From Monodelphis domestica (Eukaryota; Chordata; Mammalia; Didelphimorphia; Didelphidae): DNA of 64,000 bases. The stretch covers positions 51,919,895 through 51,983,894 of the forward strand of contig NC_077235.1 of assembly GCF_027887165.1 (NCBI RefSeq). Reading direction: 5' to 3'. This document shows, in pieces, positions 22,475 through 32,958 of this stretch (within the stretch, counting starts at the first letter, position 1; every line of letters starts with the position of its first letter). A program made the translations under genes and the position numbers. The notes beneath the pieces are model-generated. The model was given only the letters and a program-made list of their open reading frames with translations. It searched no databases and was not told the origin of the DNA.

Positions 22475-23325
22475 CTGACAGAGTGTCAATAATTGTAAGC
22501 TATATATAACTTTTTTATTATTGTTTTTGCTTGCATGTGCAATATACTATTTCAGTTTTATTTTTTCTTTCCTTTTTGTATTTGAAGCACATGTCACCAG
22601 AATTGATATTTTCTTTAACTTTTTTGATTTTGCAGTAATATAAGTTTAAAATATATTTGCTATAATGTCAATGCATGCCCCCAAAGCTTGAGACTATAAA
22701 ACAATGCCACTGATTGTTTAAAAAAGAATTATGGAACTTTGCTTAATGATTCTGTCTGATTCTAGGACAAGAGAATACAAAAAGGACCATTGCACAGTGC
22801 CAAAGAAGCACAAAGCTAAACTGCATAGTGCCTATCGAGCACAAGGTCTAAGAGACCAACTAATCCCAATAGAATTCATGAAAATTTTGAGCCAAGACAA
22901 GAGGACTTGAACTTGTTTGGGGTTCGAGGTTGCAGCTGTTTAACATGTGTTAAAGACAGGTCTTCCTAGTTCCACATTCTACCAAGTATCTCACATTTTG
23001 CTCCTGCCTGGCTCCTATGATCTAGTCCCTTTTCTGCCTTTCATGGTGTGGCAAACTTTTTGTAGTCCTGGCTTCTGATTGGGTGAATGCATAATTGCTT
23101 AAATCATTTTAATTGGGCCCTGATTCAAGGACCTGTTATGGATTTATTTTTCCTTTACTTAGAATTTTTACACATAAGACTTTGATAGTCTATATTTAAT
23201 CCAGAACTTATTTTTTTATATTTGGATTTTTAAAATATTTTTTATTTCTCTCGCCAATTGATTCATATATCTCATAACTCATCCATGCATCCCTAAGTGA
23301 TCCTTATGTTTTTCAAAATCCTCTT

Positions 23326-23340
23326 CAGGGGGGAATGTAT
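23326..23340 (+). repeat. Second copy of the polypurine tract/LTR-edge motif
   Basis: 'caggggggaatgtat' is identical to 23715-23729, where it spans the polypurine tract and first bases of the 3' LTR. Downstream similarity then fades. Confidence 0.85.
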
Positions 23341-23714
23341 TATTATTATTTTAAATTGAAAATTTTAAATTCTTTTTGAGAGTAATTTTAGGTTAAGAAA
23401 CATGATACCTCTCCAAATCCCAGAAAGTGAACTCTTATTAGAAGGCACCATGAAGATGCCTCCACAGACCACAAGCTACATCAAGAAGATCCAGAATGAA
23501 CTTTGCGTGTGGTTGATTGAACTGAAGGTTGATTGAACATTTAATTTGAATGTATACTCTTATGCCAAAAGGGGACTGCCCCCTAACTGGCATTTTGTCA
23601 ATGTGCCTAGCAATTATTGGTTTTGTTCTCTTTTCCTCTTATCCTCAAATTATTGCAATTTCAAAATCTGTATGTTTACAAGATCCATTGGAGAGACTAG
23701 TCTTCTGTGGGTGT

Positions 23715-23724
23715 CAGGGGGGAA
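23715..23724 (+). promoter_or_regulatory. Polypurine tract of the LTR element
   Basis: 'caggggggaa' abuts the TG of the 3' LTR, the normal place of plus-strand primer formation. Confidence 0.8.
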
Positions 23725-24023
23725 TGTATGATTGAAAATTTATTACCCTAAAAAAAAGAACTACATATCCCAAGAGCCCACTGACTTCCTGTCATTACGT
23801 ACTTCCTGTAGACAGAGGATAAAGGGTGTGGGCTTTGGAGGCTCCCTCTCTCTGATGTAGAATCAGCATTGATAGTAGTGAGTGGGGTTGACTAAAAAAT
23901 GGCTAACCAGCCATGGGCATGTAGTCTTTATTTTATATCTTCTTTATTTTTTGATTTCTAATGATCATTAATAAGTCTCTTAAAATATAATATTATTATT
24001 GAGATTGAATTTTAACTTTTACA
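23725..24023 (+). repeat. 3' LTR
   Basis: 299 bp, TG...CA ends. The poly(A) hexamer is mutated to AATAAG at 23970-23975, unlike the 5' copy. Confidence 0.9.
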
Positions 24024-24049
24024 CAGGTCTTCCTGATTCTAAACCCATA

Positions 24050-24600
24050 TTCAATTCTTGTCTCTGGCTCAAAGAGTATTATTCCCAACTGATTCCTAGC
24101 CACAGCCAAAGACCAATTCTTAACTCCATTCCCAAATGCAGTCTGAACCTAAACTCTAGCCATAAACTGAGTTTTAACCACAGCAGTAGAATCCTCACTG
24201 TAGACACAGACTGGGCCATTATCTCATCCTCTGAATGCAAAATAATCCTCCACTGTAGCCCCATACTAACTCCCAACCTAGTTCCCAGACTAAACCATAA
24301 CCTTGGCCTCAAATTGTCAACTGATCTCAGCCTTAGACTGATGCTGATTCCTAAATCCAGCTGAAGGGTAATCCCCCAAACCAAGTACTGTATGACCCTT
24401 AGTACCACTCAGGGATTAATTCATATCCCAAACCAGAAACATAGCAATAACTCCAGTCATAGACCAACCCCAAACATACAATGATCCCAAGTCTTAAGAA
24501 TGTAAATTGAGCCGCCCTAATCCCAAACCTACTCTGGCCACTAATTGTGATCCTTGAACAAACCCTAATCCTATCCCCAGACTGTCTTTACAAAATTCCA
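24050..24600. repeat. Degenerate C/A-rich tandem-like tract
   Basis: A recurrent 'ctaa..ccc', 'ccagac', 'ccctaatcc' vocabulary with irregular spacing of about 20-25 bp. Long frames stay open on both strands (about 120 and 109 codons), as expected for a decayed minisatellite. A similar 'gaaccctaag' occurs twice at about 20005-20040, on the other side of the MIR/LTR block. Confidence 0.45.
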
Positions 24601-24616
24601 GAATTAGAGAATTTTA

Positions 24617-27010
24617 GAATGAAAGGAACATCTGTGGCAATTTAGTTCAATTTCTGCTCCCCAAACCTCTGCCCTACAAAATACGCCAAAGTGGTCATCC
24701 AGTCTTTGCTTGAAGTTTTTCCAGTCACTGAAAAGCAGCATGACATTGTAAATGTAGAGCTGGTCTTAAAGCCAGAAAAATCTAAGTCCTGCCTCTGACA
24801 TATACTGACTGTGTAACCCTGGGCAAGTCATTTCTCTTCTCAGTGCTCTAGAGAGCTCTCTGAGTCTCTAGCTTTTAGAGAATGTGTCAACCTACATTGG
24901 TAGAAGGAGTTTTCTCCCATAGGAATTCCCTATTCTAATGAAATCATAGGTCCAGTCTCTTTCCTTATCCTTTCCTCATATCAAGCCTATATTTTCATCT
25001 TTGTAGTTGCTAGTTCTGTTCTCATGGTCCAAACAAAACAAGTCTAATAATGTTTCTTTTCTCTTTTCCTCTATAGGTTAAACATCCCTAGTTTCTTCAC
25101 TATCCTTTGTCCTCTCTGGAAGCTCTCCAAATTAGCCACGTCATTCTTAAACTGTGGTACCCAGAAGTGAACATAATATCCCAGATGTGGCCTGACCAGG
25201 TCACAGTACAGATAGCTTTTTATTCCTGGGAGCTATAATTCTTCTGATGTAGTCTAAAATCTCATTAGCTTTTCTTGACTGCTGAGTCATACTGTTGACT
25301 TATACTGAGCTTACAGTCTACCAATAGCCCCCAGATCCCCTTTTCAGACAAATTTCTTGTCTAAACATACTTCTTCCAATCTTGAATATGTGAAATCATT
25401 TTTGGGAACTCAAGTGTAGGGCTTCCTACTTATTATCCCTGTTGATTTTCATCTTATTAGGCCTGTCCCAATATTCTAGCCCACCAAGAACTTTTTGAAT
25501 ATTCTCTTCCAGTATATTAGCTATCTCTCCCATATGTCACCTGAAAAATTTGATAAGTCTAATGTCTTTGCCTTTATGTAAGTCACTGATAAAATGTGAA
25601 ACAGTGCAGATCCCTGGGACAGTTCACTGGAAACCAGTCCAGTTGATATCACTCAAACTTTAAATATCTTTTCAACCAGTTCCAACTTGATCCATCTTTT
25701 CTAAAGGCATGACACAGAATAGGCTGTCAAATACTTTGCTAAAACCTGGATAAACACTATGTCTGGCACTCCCTTGGCCTACTGATTTAGTAAGTCTATC
25801 CATAAAACTGGTGAATTTGGCATGATTTGCCATTGATGGTACTTTATAATCACCATGTCCTTTCCTAGATGTTCACTAACCATTTAGTGAGGTCATTTTG
25901 CCTAGAATAAGAATTTGCAGAATTTATTCTCTTTTCCTTTTTAAAAAAAATTGAGAGAACAATGAAACTGCTCCCCTATCTTGCAACCTTTCTCTTGTTC
26001 AGCAATCTCAACTCAATTCTTTTAGTACCTGGCGTTATGGTTCTTCTGTGGCCAGGAGACTTGAGTTCATTAGGAAGAGCTAAGTACTCTCTTACTCTCT
26101 CCTTGTTTATTGTGTTAGCTGTTTTTTTCTGTTCTTTCTAGCCCACAGATCATTTTTCTCTTTGGAGGAAGAAAAGAGATGAAAAATAATAACTGAGCTG
26201 TTCTCTTCTTTCAGCTGTCATCATCCCAGCTACCATGAACAACAGCTCTAGCCCTTCTTTGACTGTCTAGTTTTCTCTAATGCAGAGTAAATAACTCTTT
26301 TTGATGTCTTTAGCTCTTGCCAGACTCAATTCATTCTGAAATTTAGCATCCCTGACATTGTTCTTATGCCACTGTGCTGTGATTTTTGTATTCATTTTCT
26401 TTTACCTTACTCCCAACTTTTGTTCAATTTTCTAAGAATCTTAGTTGGTGAGTTCCTTTGGCTTACACATTAGTCTCTATAGACAACTCTTGTTTTTGTT
26501 CTTTATCAGAATTATTTCTCTTTGTGCCTCCTGAATTTCAAGCTTTCCAACTGTCCTTGGCAAACTTTTCCTATAGAATTTTAATCTATGAGTTCCTACC
26601 TATCCTTCCTTTGAACCCTTCAAAATTGTTTTTCCCAGGAGTCTCTGAGCATTTTTTTATCTTCAGGGTATCCATTCTTCAACTTATCTATATGCTGAGT
26701 AAATGTCAGATTATACTAGGATTTTCTCTTCTCTATTGCAAACTCTAGTTGACAGTTGTAACCTCCCAAGAATCCCATCATTTCTACTTTAGCAATCAGT
26801 CCCTTCCAATTGTCAAGAATAAGATCCAGAAACAACTTCTCCTTTCTTGGTTCCTTTACCTCATATTGAATGGAAATTATCATTAAGGCAAGTCAAGAAG
26901 TTATTTTGTGTTATTAGTCCACCTCTTTTATGGAGGTTTGCATGATGCCCCTATCTGACAATGATTTCTCCTTCCTCAAATTAAGATAAATTAGAAGGGA
27001 TGTGATAGTG
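24617..27010 (-). mobile_element. L3/CR1-type LINE, antisense, about 2.4 kb with nested SINE
   Basis: The minus strand at 25726-25755 reads VYPGFSKVFD, the decayed reverse-transcriptase catalytic motif (usual form xYLDFSKAFD), with the catalytic Asp replaced by Gly. Flanking antisense text such as 'aactgtggtacccagaagtg' and 'ccagatgtggcctgaccagg' is typical of the L3/CR1 3' half. A SINE (24722-24965) interrupts the 3' part. Confidence 0.75.
24722..24965 (+). mobile_element. tRNA-derived SINE with 'gaaatcataggtcca' 3' end
   Basis: 'ctgactgtgtaaccctgggc', 'gtgctctagagagctctctg', 'gaattccctattctaatgaa'. A second member is at 36478-36700 ('gagttccctactccagtgaa'). Confidence 0.65.
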
Positions 27011-27175
27011 ATGAAATACTGGCATGCTATGGTTACAGAAAACTTGGGAAGACTTATATGGCCTGATACAAAGTGAAGTGAACAGAACTAGGAGAACAAT
27101 TTGTAAAGTAATAGAATATGGTAACAGTGATCAACTGTGAAAGATTTGGCTATTTTAATCAGGCCATGGTCAACA
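27010..27175 (+). mobile_element. LINE-1 3' fragment
   Basis: 'aaaacttgggaagacttata', 'gtgaagtgaacagaactagg', 'gatcaactgtgaaagatttg' are L1 3' UTR phrases. Confidence 0.6.
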
Positions 27176-27179
27176 AACA

Positions 27180-27490
27180 TTATTTCATTTTTTTGACAGG
27201 GTTACTAAGCTGATAGTGCAGGGAAATGCATAGATATAATTTATCTATATTTTAGCAAAATGTTTGAAAAGATGAAGCGATGTGGCCTAGGGTATAATTC
27301 ATTGGATCTGGAACTTGTTGAATGACTGGAATCGAAGAGTAATCATTGGTTTGATGATGACTCAGAAGGAGGTCTCCAGAGATCTGTGCTATTTAACATA
27401 AAGGCACAGAAGGCATGCTTATCAGATTTGCAGATGGAACAAATTTGGGGAGGCAGAATTAACACATGGGGTAATAGATGCATCAATTCT
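27180..27490 (+). mobile_element. L3/CR1-type LINE reverse-transcriptase fragment
   Basis: 27230-27271 encodes IDIIYLYFSKMFEK, the same motif as in the antisense copy at 25726 but on the plus strand, with D replaced by Y. The downstream 'ggtctccagagatctgtgct' and 'tcagatttgcagatggaaca' fit later RT motifs, the latter a decayed FADD-like box. Confidence 0.65.
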
Positions 27491-27579
27491 AATTGTTAGG
27501 AAGTTTTTTCTTACAAGTCCTCCATCTAGTAATATCCACCCATTATTCTTCTATCTTAGTAACCAGTGGAAGAGAAGGG

Positions 27580-28025
27580 AAGAGAGTGGGCAAAACTTGC
27601 CCAGGGTAACACAGCTAAGAAGTATTTGAGGTCAGATTTAAAACCATGTCCTCCCAACTGGTCCAGGCCTGGTGTTCTATCCACTGTGCTACATAGCTGC
27701 CCCATAACTGCATTTCAGTATAATTGGATAAGCAAAAAAAAAATCACCGTGAAAGGTTTCCTCAATACAGATATGTTTTAAGTATTAGGGATAGGGATTG
27801 GACCTGTGACTTAATTGATAAAAGGCACTCCCAAAAGAGGAAACTCCATCTACCAATATAGGTTGGCACCTTCTCTGCAAGAGAAGATCTTAATTTTTTA
27901 GAGAGTTATATATAGTCTTAGAGAGTTGTTTAGAACATTGAGAGGTTAAATGACTTTCCCAGAGTCACACACCCAGGGTATATCAGAAGCAAAATTTGAA
28001 CTCAGATCTTCCTAGCTCTCCAGGA
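27580..28025 (-). mobile_element. Two antisense SINE fragments
   Basis: 27580-27705: 'cttgcccagggtaacacagc' to 'ccactgtgctacatagctgc'. 27930-28025: 'cagagtcacacacccagggt' to 'tttgaactcagatcttccta'. Confidence 0.6.
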
Positions 28026-28079
28026 GTAAATTAGAATAATATAGTTTTTAAGAATGCAACTTTTAAAAATACTACTTTT

Positions 28080-28925
28080 AAAAATTAACAAGCATGAATT
28101 TTCCTTCCTTCCCAAACCCTCAATGTGAAAATAAGAGGAAAAACAAAATCCTGGTAACAAATATGCACAATCAAGAAAAAAACAGTTCCCACATTGGTCA
28201 CATCCAAAATCATTCTGTTTCTTGGGTGGGTGACATGTTTTTCATCAGTCTTTTGGGGTGATATGAATTAAACAGAATTCTTAGATCTTTCAAAATTGTT
28301 TCTCTACACTGTTGTTGAATAAGTTTTCTCCTGGCTCTGCTCACTTACCTCTGCATTAGTTTATACAAGTTTTCCTAGGTTTGTCTGAAACCTTCCCTTT
28401 TATCATGTTACAATACAATAGTATTCCATTTCACTTATATACCATTATTTCATTAGCTATTCCCCAACTTATGGGTAGCCCCTTAGCTACTGATTATTGA
28501 CTGCTATAAAATAACTTGTAAATATTTTGTACATATAGGTCCTTTTCATTTTCTTTGATCTCTTTAAGAGTGTAAATCTAGTAGTAGTAGCAGTAGTACT
28601 GGGTCAAAGGGTATGCAATTTAGTGACTTTTTGGGCCAACTTCCAAATGGCTTTCCAGAATGGCTGGACCAATTCCAAGCTCCACCAATAGTGCATTAGT
28701 GTGCCTGTTTGCCAGCAGCCCCTCCAACATTTGTCATTTTCTTTGTCATCTTTGGCAATCTGACGAATGTGAAGTGGAACTCAAAATTGCTTTAATTTGC
28801 ATTTCTCTAATTATTTGTAATTTGGAGTATTTTTACATATGGCTGTGGATAGCTTTGATTTTTTTCATTTGAAAACTACCTGTTCCTCTCCTTTTATCAT
28901 TTATAAATTGAAGAATGGCTCTTAT
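28080..28925 (-). mobile_element. LINE-1 3' end, antisense
   Basis: 'gtcacatccaaaatcattct', 'caatagtattccatttcac', 'tgggtcaaagggtatgcaat' and 'gctccaccaatagtgcatta' follow the L1 order from 3' UTR into ORF2. It is an older subfamily than the copy at 53629. Confidence 0.7.
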
Positions 28926-29024
28926 TAAGTAAGAAGTATTTGTAATTAGCACATATGTTGCATGCAAATTGGGAACACTAAGTTGTTTTTTAAAGTACTT
29001 AAAAAAGGGACCAGGCTCCATAGC

Positions 29025-29185
29025 ATTTAGACCTGGAATGGACTTTAATGATAACCTAATCTACCTCTCCTGCCCCATTTCACAGAAGAGGGAAAGAAGA
29101 CCCAGAGAGGTAAGGTCATTTACTCAGGTACTAATCAGTATGCAAAGGCAGAGCTTCTGACCTCTAATGCAATGGTCTTTCTAAC
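29025..29185 (-). mobile_element. MIR-type SINE fragment, antisense
   Basis: 'cctgccccatttcacagaag', 'gacccagagaggtaaggtca'. Confidence 0.5.
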
Positions 29186-29372
29186 TGGTGTTCTGAACCT
29201 AAGGGTCTGTTAACTTAAAAATATATACAAATATCAATGACTGCATTTCAAAATAATTGGTCCCCTATGTATTTTCTTTTATTTGTTTACAGGCCCAGTT
29301 CTGAGAAGGGATCCATAAACTTCACCAGCCTGCCTCAGGCATCCAGGATACAGAAAAGGTTAAGAACTCTGA
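29186..29372. mobile_element. hAT-type MITE candidate
   Basis: Left 'ggtgttctgaacctaagggt' and right 'aggttaagaactctg' are inverted relatives of the 30673-30906 termini. 'gaagggatccataaacttc' matches its interior. Confidence 0.45.
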
Positions 29373-29399
29373 GTCTCATACATCATTTTGCTTCAATAG

Positions 29400-30200
29400 T
29401 TGGCATCCAGCTTTAAGGTGAGTTAACATTCACCCTCTCAATCTTGATTACAGTGTTAATTTGTTTATCAAACTGATTTTTCACATTTGGTGCAAAAGCT
29501 ATCAGTCCCCATGATCATATATTCTGTCATTCTAGCTTTTTCTAGTGAAAGAGTTTTTTATTTGTTTATTGGGGGGGGGAAGTGAAGAGAAAGCTCCATT
29601 TTTATGCAATTAAATCATTGTGGCAGAAGGCTGGGGAAAGGAGGGGATGGAGGGGGAGTTTTAATTGCCTTTTTTCTTAGAGGCCTTTGATGCTTCTCAG
29701 GGATACAACTCCCTGGCCCAGGAAACTGGGAAGACCTATGCAACTCCCCAGGTACTAGGGAAATGTCTGTGTCTAAATGCCAAAGAATAGGAAGAATTGT
29801 CTTTGCTTCCTGGGGAGACCAGAGCACTGATGCTTTAGGCATCCAGGGGAAAGGCAGCCGGGCACGCACTGCTACAGTCTGCCTGGCTTTGCTCATTTCA
29901 TCTAGGGAACAGATCACTAAGACCTTCATCCATTGTCTCATTTTTCCTGGGCATTTGGCCTTTCCCAGAGGAGATTTGTAAGTCCGGGAACAATTGTTCA
30001 ATTGGTATTTGACATCCTAAAGCCTGTTTGTTTGTTTTTAAGGCAGTTTTTAAAAGCCGAAAATTGAGGCAGCTGCCTTCACATATCCACCAGCAACTTA
30101 GGAAATCTGTATAAGGCTCTATTGCTCTTTCCCCTAGAGAAGGTGAGATGGGGACACAGTTGCTATCAGAAAAAAACACCAAAAAATTAGAGCCTGCTGA
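29400..30200. other. Repeat-poor unassigned stretch
   Basis: No recognised gene. Overlapping minus-strand frames of 128 and 152 codons (29615-30001, 29898-30356) show no domain I know, and their compositions do not look coding. Confidence 0.4.
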
Positions 30201-30204
30201 TTTA

Positions 30205-30370
30205 ATGGAGAGAGGTTTGGACTTAGGACCAAAAAACCTGGGTTTGAGCCAAAGCTTCAAAACATTTTCTAACCAGGTGACCTTGGACCAGGTGACACTT
30301 TCCCCTTGTGGAGCTTCTAATTGCTCATCTGTAAAATGGAGAGAATAATACTCCAAGTGCCTTCCCTATG
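30205..30370 (+). mobile_element. MIR-type SINE
   Basis: 'aaacctgggtttgagccaaa', 'aggtgaccttggaccaggtg', 'ctcatctgtaaaatggagag'. Confidence 0.65.
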
Positions 30371-30629
30371 AGAGTGCTGAGCGTTGTAAAGGAAAAGAGT
30401 TTGCAAGCTGCACATTGATATAGAAACAGGAGCCTTTGTGATAAGGATTCTTTCAATCCCTGGAAAAAGAAGATGCCTCACCATTTGTCGTAGGCATCCT
30501 GAGTAACAAATGTTTGGCTTGGTTTCTTTTTTGTTATTTTCCATAGGAAAAATAAGACTTGACCTGGACAATATTACTACTTTTACCTGTTTGGCCTTGT
30601 GCAACCTTATCCTTCCTTCCCTTCTCTTG

Positions 30630-30960
30630 GCCTCAGTTTCCTCATCTGTTGAAATGAAGGATTAAACTAGATCAATGGTTCTTAACCTGGGGTCCATGGA
30701 CCTTGGGTACATGGATAGGTTTCAAGAGGTTCATGAACCTGGATGGGAAAAAATGAGATCTCTATTTTCATTAACCTGTAGTTTCCTTTGTCATCCTATG
30801 AATTTTACTTTATGCATTTAAAAACATCATTCTGAAAAGGGGTCCATCTATAGGCTTACCCAGCTGACCAAAGGGTCCATGACACAAAAGAGGTTAAGGA
30901 TCCCTGGACCAGATAATCTCTGACATGCTCCCTATCTCTATAAATATCGATTTTGTTGTC
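30630..30960 (+). mobile_element. MIR fragment split by a hAT MITE
   Basis: 'cctcagtttcctcatctgtt' to 'aactagat' (30672), then 'gaccagataatctctgacat' from 30907. Confidence 0.65.
30673..30906. mobile_element. hAT-type MITE with 8-bp target duplication
   Basis: Terminal inverted repeat: left 'caatggttcttaacctgg', right 'gaggttaaggatccctg'. Flanking octamers are aactagat (30665-30672) and gaccagat (30907-30914), matching at 6 of 8. It is 234 bp with no transposase. An 8-bp duplication is the hAT signature. Confidence 0.75.
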
Positions 30961-31589
30961 TTATAATTGGGTGCAATTGTGGAGATTGAGATGAAGATGA
31001 AGGAAAAATTTCCAAAAATCTATGACTATCTACAAGCAGAGAAGACTAATTCAGGAAGTAATGAGCTCCCCCTCACTGGATGGCTTCATGCAAAGGCTAT
31101 ATGCCCACTTGCCAGATATACTATGGAGGCAATTCTTCGTTACATATGGATTGGATAAAATGGGCTCAGATTCCTTCCAAATCTTAGATTCTGTGACTCT
31201 AGATATAGTTGGATGACTTGGGACAGAGATAAGTCAAGTGTCAGTCATTCGAAAACAAATTCTTTTTGAGAAATAAATGACTGCATTGTGCATGTGCGTG
31301 TGTGTGTGTGTATGAGAGGAAGAGTGTGTATGCACATGTATGCATGTGTATATGTGTGATTGGATGTATACTGCATAAAATTTCTGGATTCCCAGCATGG
31401 AGTGAGCTCATTTGTGAGAGGCTTAGCCTGTTGGTAAGACATTGTTGGGGATATCCTGGGAGAGTACCTTTCAAGCATGCTAGAAAAGAATTCATGTGGA
31501 AAGGTTTAGGGACTGAGGTGACTGGATTTAGTGAACTCAAAGCTCACCAGTGTGATATGGCAGCCAAAAAACCCCACAAATTCTGAATT
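30961..31589. other. Unassigned sequence with short (GT)n
   Basis: A GT/TG-rich run lies near 31293-31355. Open frames on both strands here are short and show no known motif. Confidence 0.4.
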
Positions 31590-31936
31590 TGCATTAATAA
31601 AAGCACAAGGTCCAGTTCAAAGGAAGCCATAGTCCTATTGTTTTATGCTCTAGTCAGACCACATCTGGATGCCTCAGAAGACAGGTTTCAGAGCTGCTGT
31701 AGCCAGAAGGGTTTCTTCCTGGGTTGCTAGCTCTCTGGTAATGAGCTTTACCATACTTAGGCTGGTCCTTGATTGCTAGACACACAACCCAACCCTAGGT
31801 CCATGTTTAAAACCTTTCTGACTTGGTAGGATCTGCCAGACTTCAATGCTGCTGGTAGAGCCTTTGGGTACCTCTGTGTTTTATTCTGGCCATATTAGAA
31901 AAGACAGTAACAGAAGAAAGAGCATCCAGAGAAGGC

Positions 31937-31991
<55 letters not shown>
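31937..31991. repeat. (AT)n microsatellite
   Basis: 55 bp of AT units with a single G interruption at 31961. Confidence 0.95.
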
Positions 31992-31994
<3 letters not shown>

Positions 31995-32015
31995 AATGAG
32001 TGAAGGGATAAGGGA

Positions 32016-32281
32016 TGTGAGGAGCCGTTTTGATTGGCTAAATACTGCTTGAATAATTAGGATAACTGGGTTCATAAACTGTGCATAGATTGTAATTCTC
32101 AAGTAACCAGTCATTGGTGAATGAGGGGAGGGACCATCTTTGCCTCAGGGACCAGGATAAATGGGAAGCCTCTTCACTTTGCTGTAACACTTGTAACAGT
32201 GGCCCATTCTTGGGAGCACAAAATTATTTAATACAATAAAAAGAAGCAAACCTTTGGCACTGACACCAAGTTCAAGATTCA
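32016..32281 (+). mobile_element. Probable solo LTR
   Basis: TG start and CA end. A CCAAT-box-like 'ttgattggct' lies near 32030, a TATA-like 'ggataaatggg' near 32157, and AATAAA at 32235-32240. It sits inside the CR1 copy. I see no clear target duplication. Confidence 0.5.
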
Positions 32282-32366
32282 GTTCCTTTCAGGGATATTT
32301 GCCCAAGAAAAGAGGCTTGGCTAGACAAGTGAAAGGGACTTAATAGCTGCTGTCAATACTTTTAAA

Positions 32367-32958
32367 ATTTTAAATAATTAATTTAGTTCCATGATTCATG
32401 TTCTTTTCTTCCCCTCCTCCCACCTCTCTCCTGCAATTCCACTGGTTTTTATGTGTCATTGATCAAGACCTATTTCCATATTATTGATATTTGCATTAGG
32501 ATGATCTATATCCTCATCAAACCATGTGATCAAGAAGTTGTTCTTCTGTGTTTCTGCTCCCACAGTTCTTTCTCTGGATGTGGACAGCATTCTTTCTCAT
32601 AAGTCCCTCAGAATTATCCTGGGCCCATTGCATTGCTGCTAGTAGAGAAGTCCATTACATTCTATTGTACCAGTGTTTCAGTCTCTGTGTACAATGTTCT
32701 CCTGGTTCTACTCCTCTCACTCTGCATTAATTCCTGGAGGTCGTTCCAGTTCACATGGAATTCCTCTATTCATTGTTCCTTTGAGCACAATAGTATTCCA
32801 TCACCATCAGATACCACAATTTGTTCAGCCATTCCCCAATTGATGGACACCCCCTGACTTTCCAGTTTTTTTCCACCACAAAGAATGCAGCTATAAATAT
32901 TTTTGTGGAAGTCTTTCCCCTTATTATCTTTTTGGGGAATAAACCCAATGGTAATATG
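32367..32958 (-). mobile_element. 5'-truncated LINE-1, antisense
   Basis: The minus strand encodes L1 ORF2 C-terminal pieces (GCPSIGEWLNKLWYL) near 32840-32875 followed by 3' UTR. It is flanked by the decayed short duplication 'aatactt' at both ends within CR1. About 590 bp. Confidence 0.8.

Larger units (their letters stand above)
21831..23467. repeat. Inverted repeat pair inside the LTR element
   Basis: Arm 1 is 21831-21887 and arm 2 is 23410-23467. Arm 1 reads 'ctgtggaggcatcttcatgg' onward and matches the reverse complement of arm 2 with about 4 mismatches and one gap in 57 bases. The arms are separated by about 1.5 kb. Similarity stops abruptly on both sides. Confidence 0.85.
20267..24023 (+). 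mobile_element. Compact endogenous retrovirus-like element, non-autonomous
   Basis: A complete LTR element of 3757 bp: 5' LTR 20267-20562, internal 3162 bp, polypurine tract just before 23725, 3' LTR 23725-24023. The 4-bp target duplication CAGG is at 20263-20266 and 24024-24027. The LTRs start TG (TA in the mutated 5' copy) and end CA. I recognise no gag, protease or polymerase motif. Two membrane-like frames (21236 and 22241) may be remnants. The sequence after the 5' LTR is not a primer-binding site I can match to a tRNA. By eye the LTRs differ at about 19 substitutions over about 295 positions plus small indels, so it is an old but structurally whole insertion. Probably a defective class I-like element moved by a helper. 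Confidence 0.85.
20055..24065 (-). mobile_element. MIR-type SINE split by the LTR element
   Basis: 20055-20266 is antisense MIR ending 'cattcaaactcagg'. After the LTR element the same MIR continues at 24024 with 'caggtcttcctgattctaaa'. Joining the halves restores ordinary MIR order, which fixes the insertion boundaries. Confidence 0.85.

Noticed and set aside
24079-24408. Overlapping frames of 109 and about 120 codons on opposite strands
   Set aside because: They stay open because of the C/A-rich, stop-poor composition; the heptad-like leucine pattern reflects the DNA repetition.
29615-30356. Minus-strand frames of 128 and 152 codons
   Set aside because: They overlap in different frames, show no domain and no splice or start support; likely chance in a GC-richer patch.
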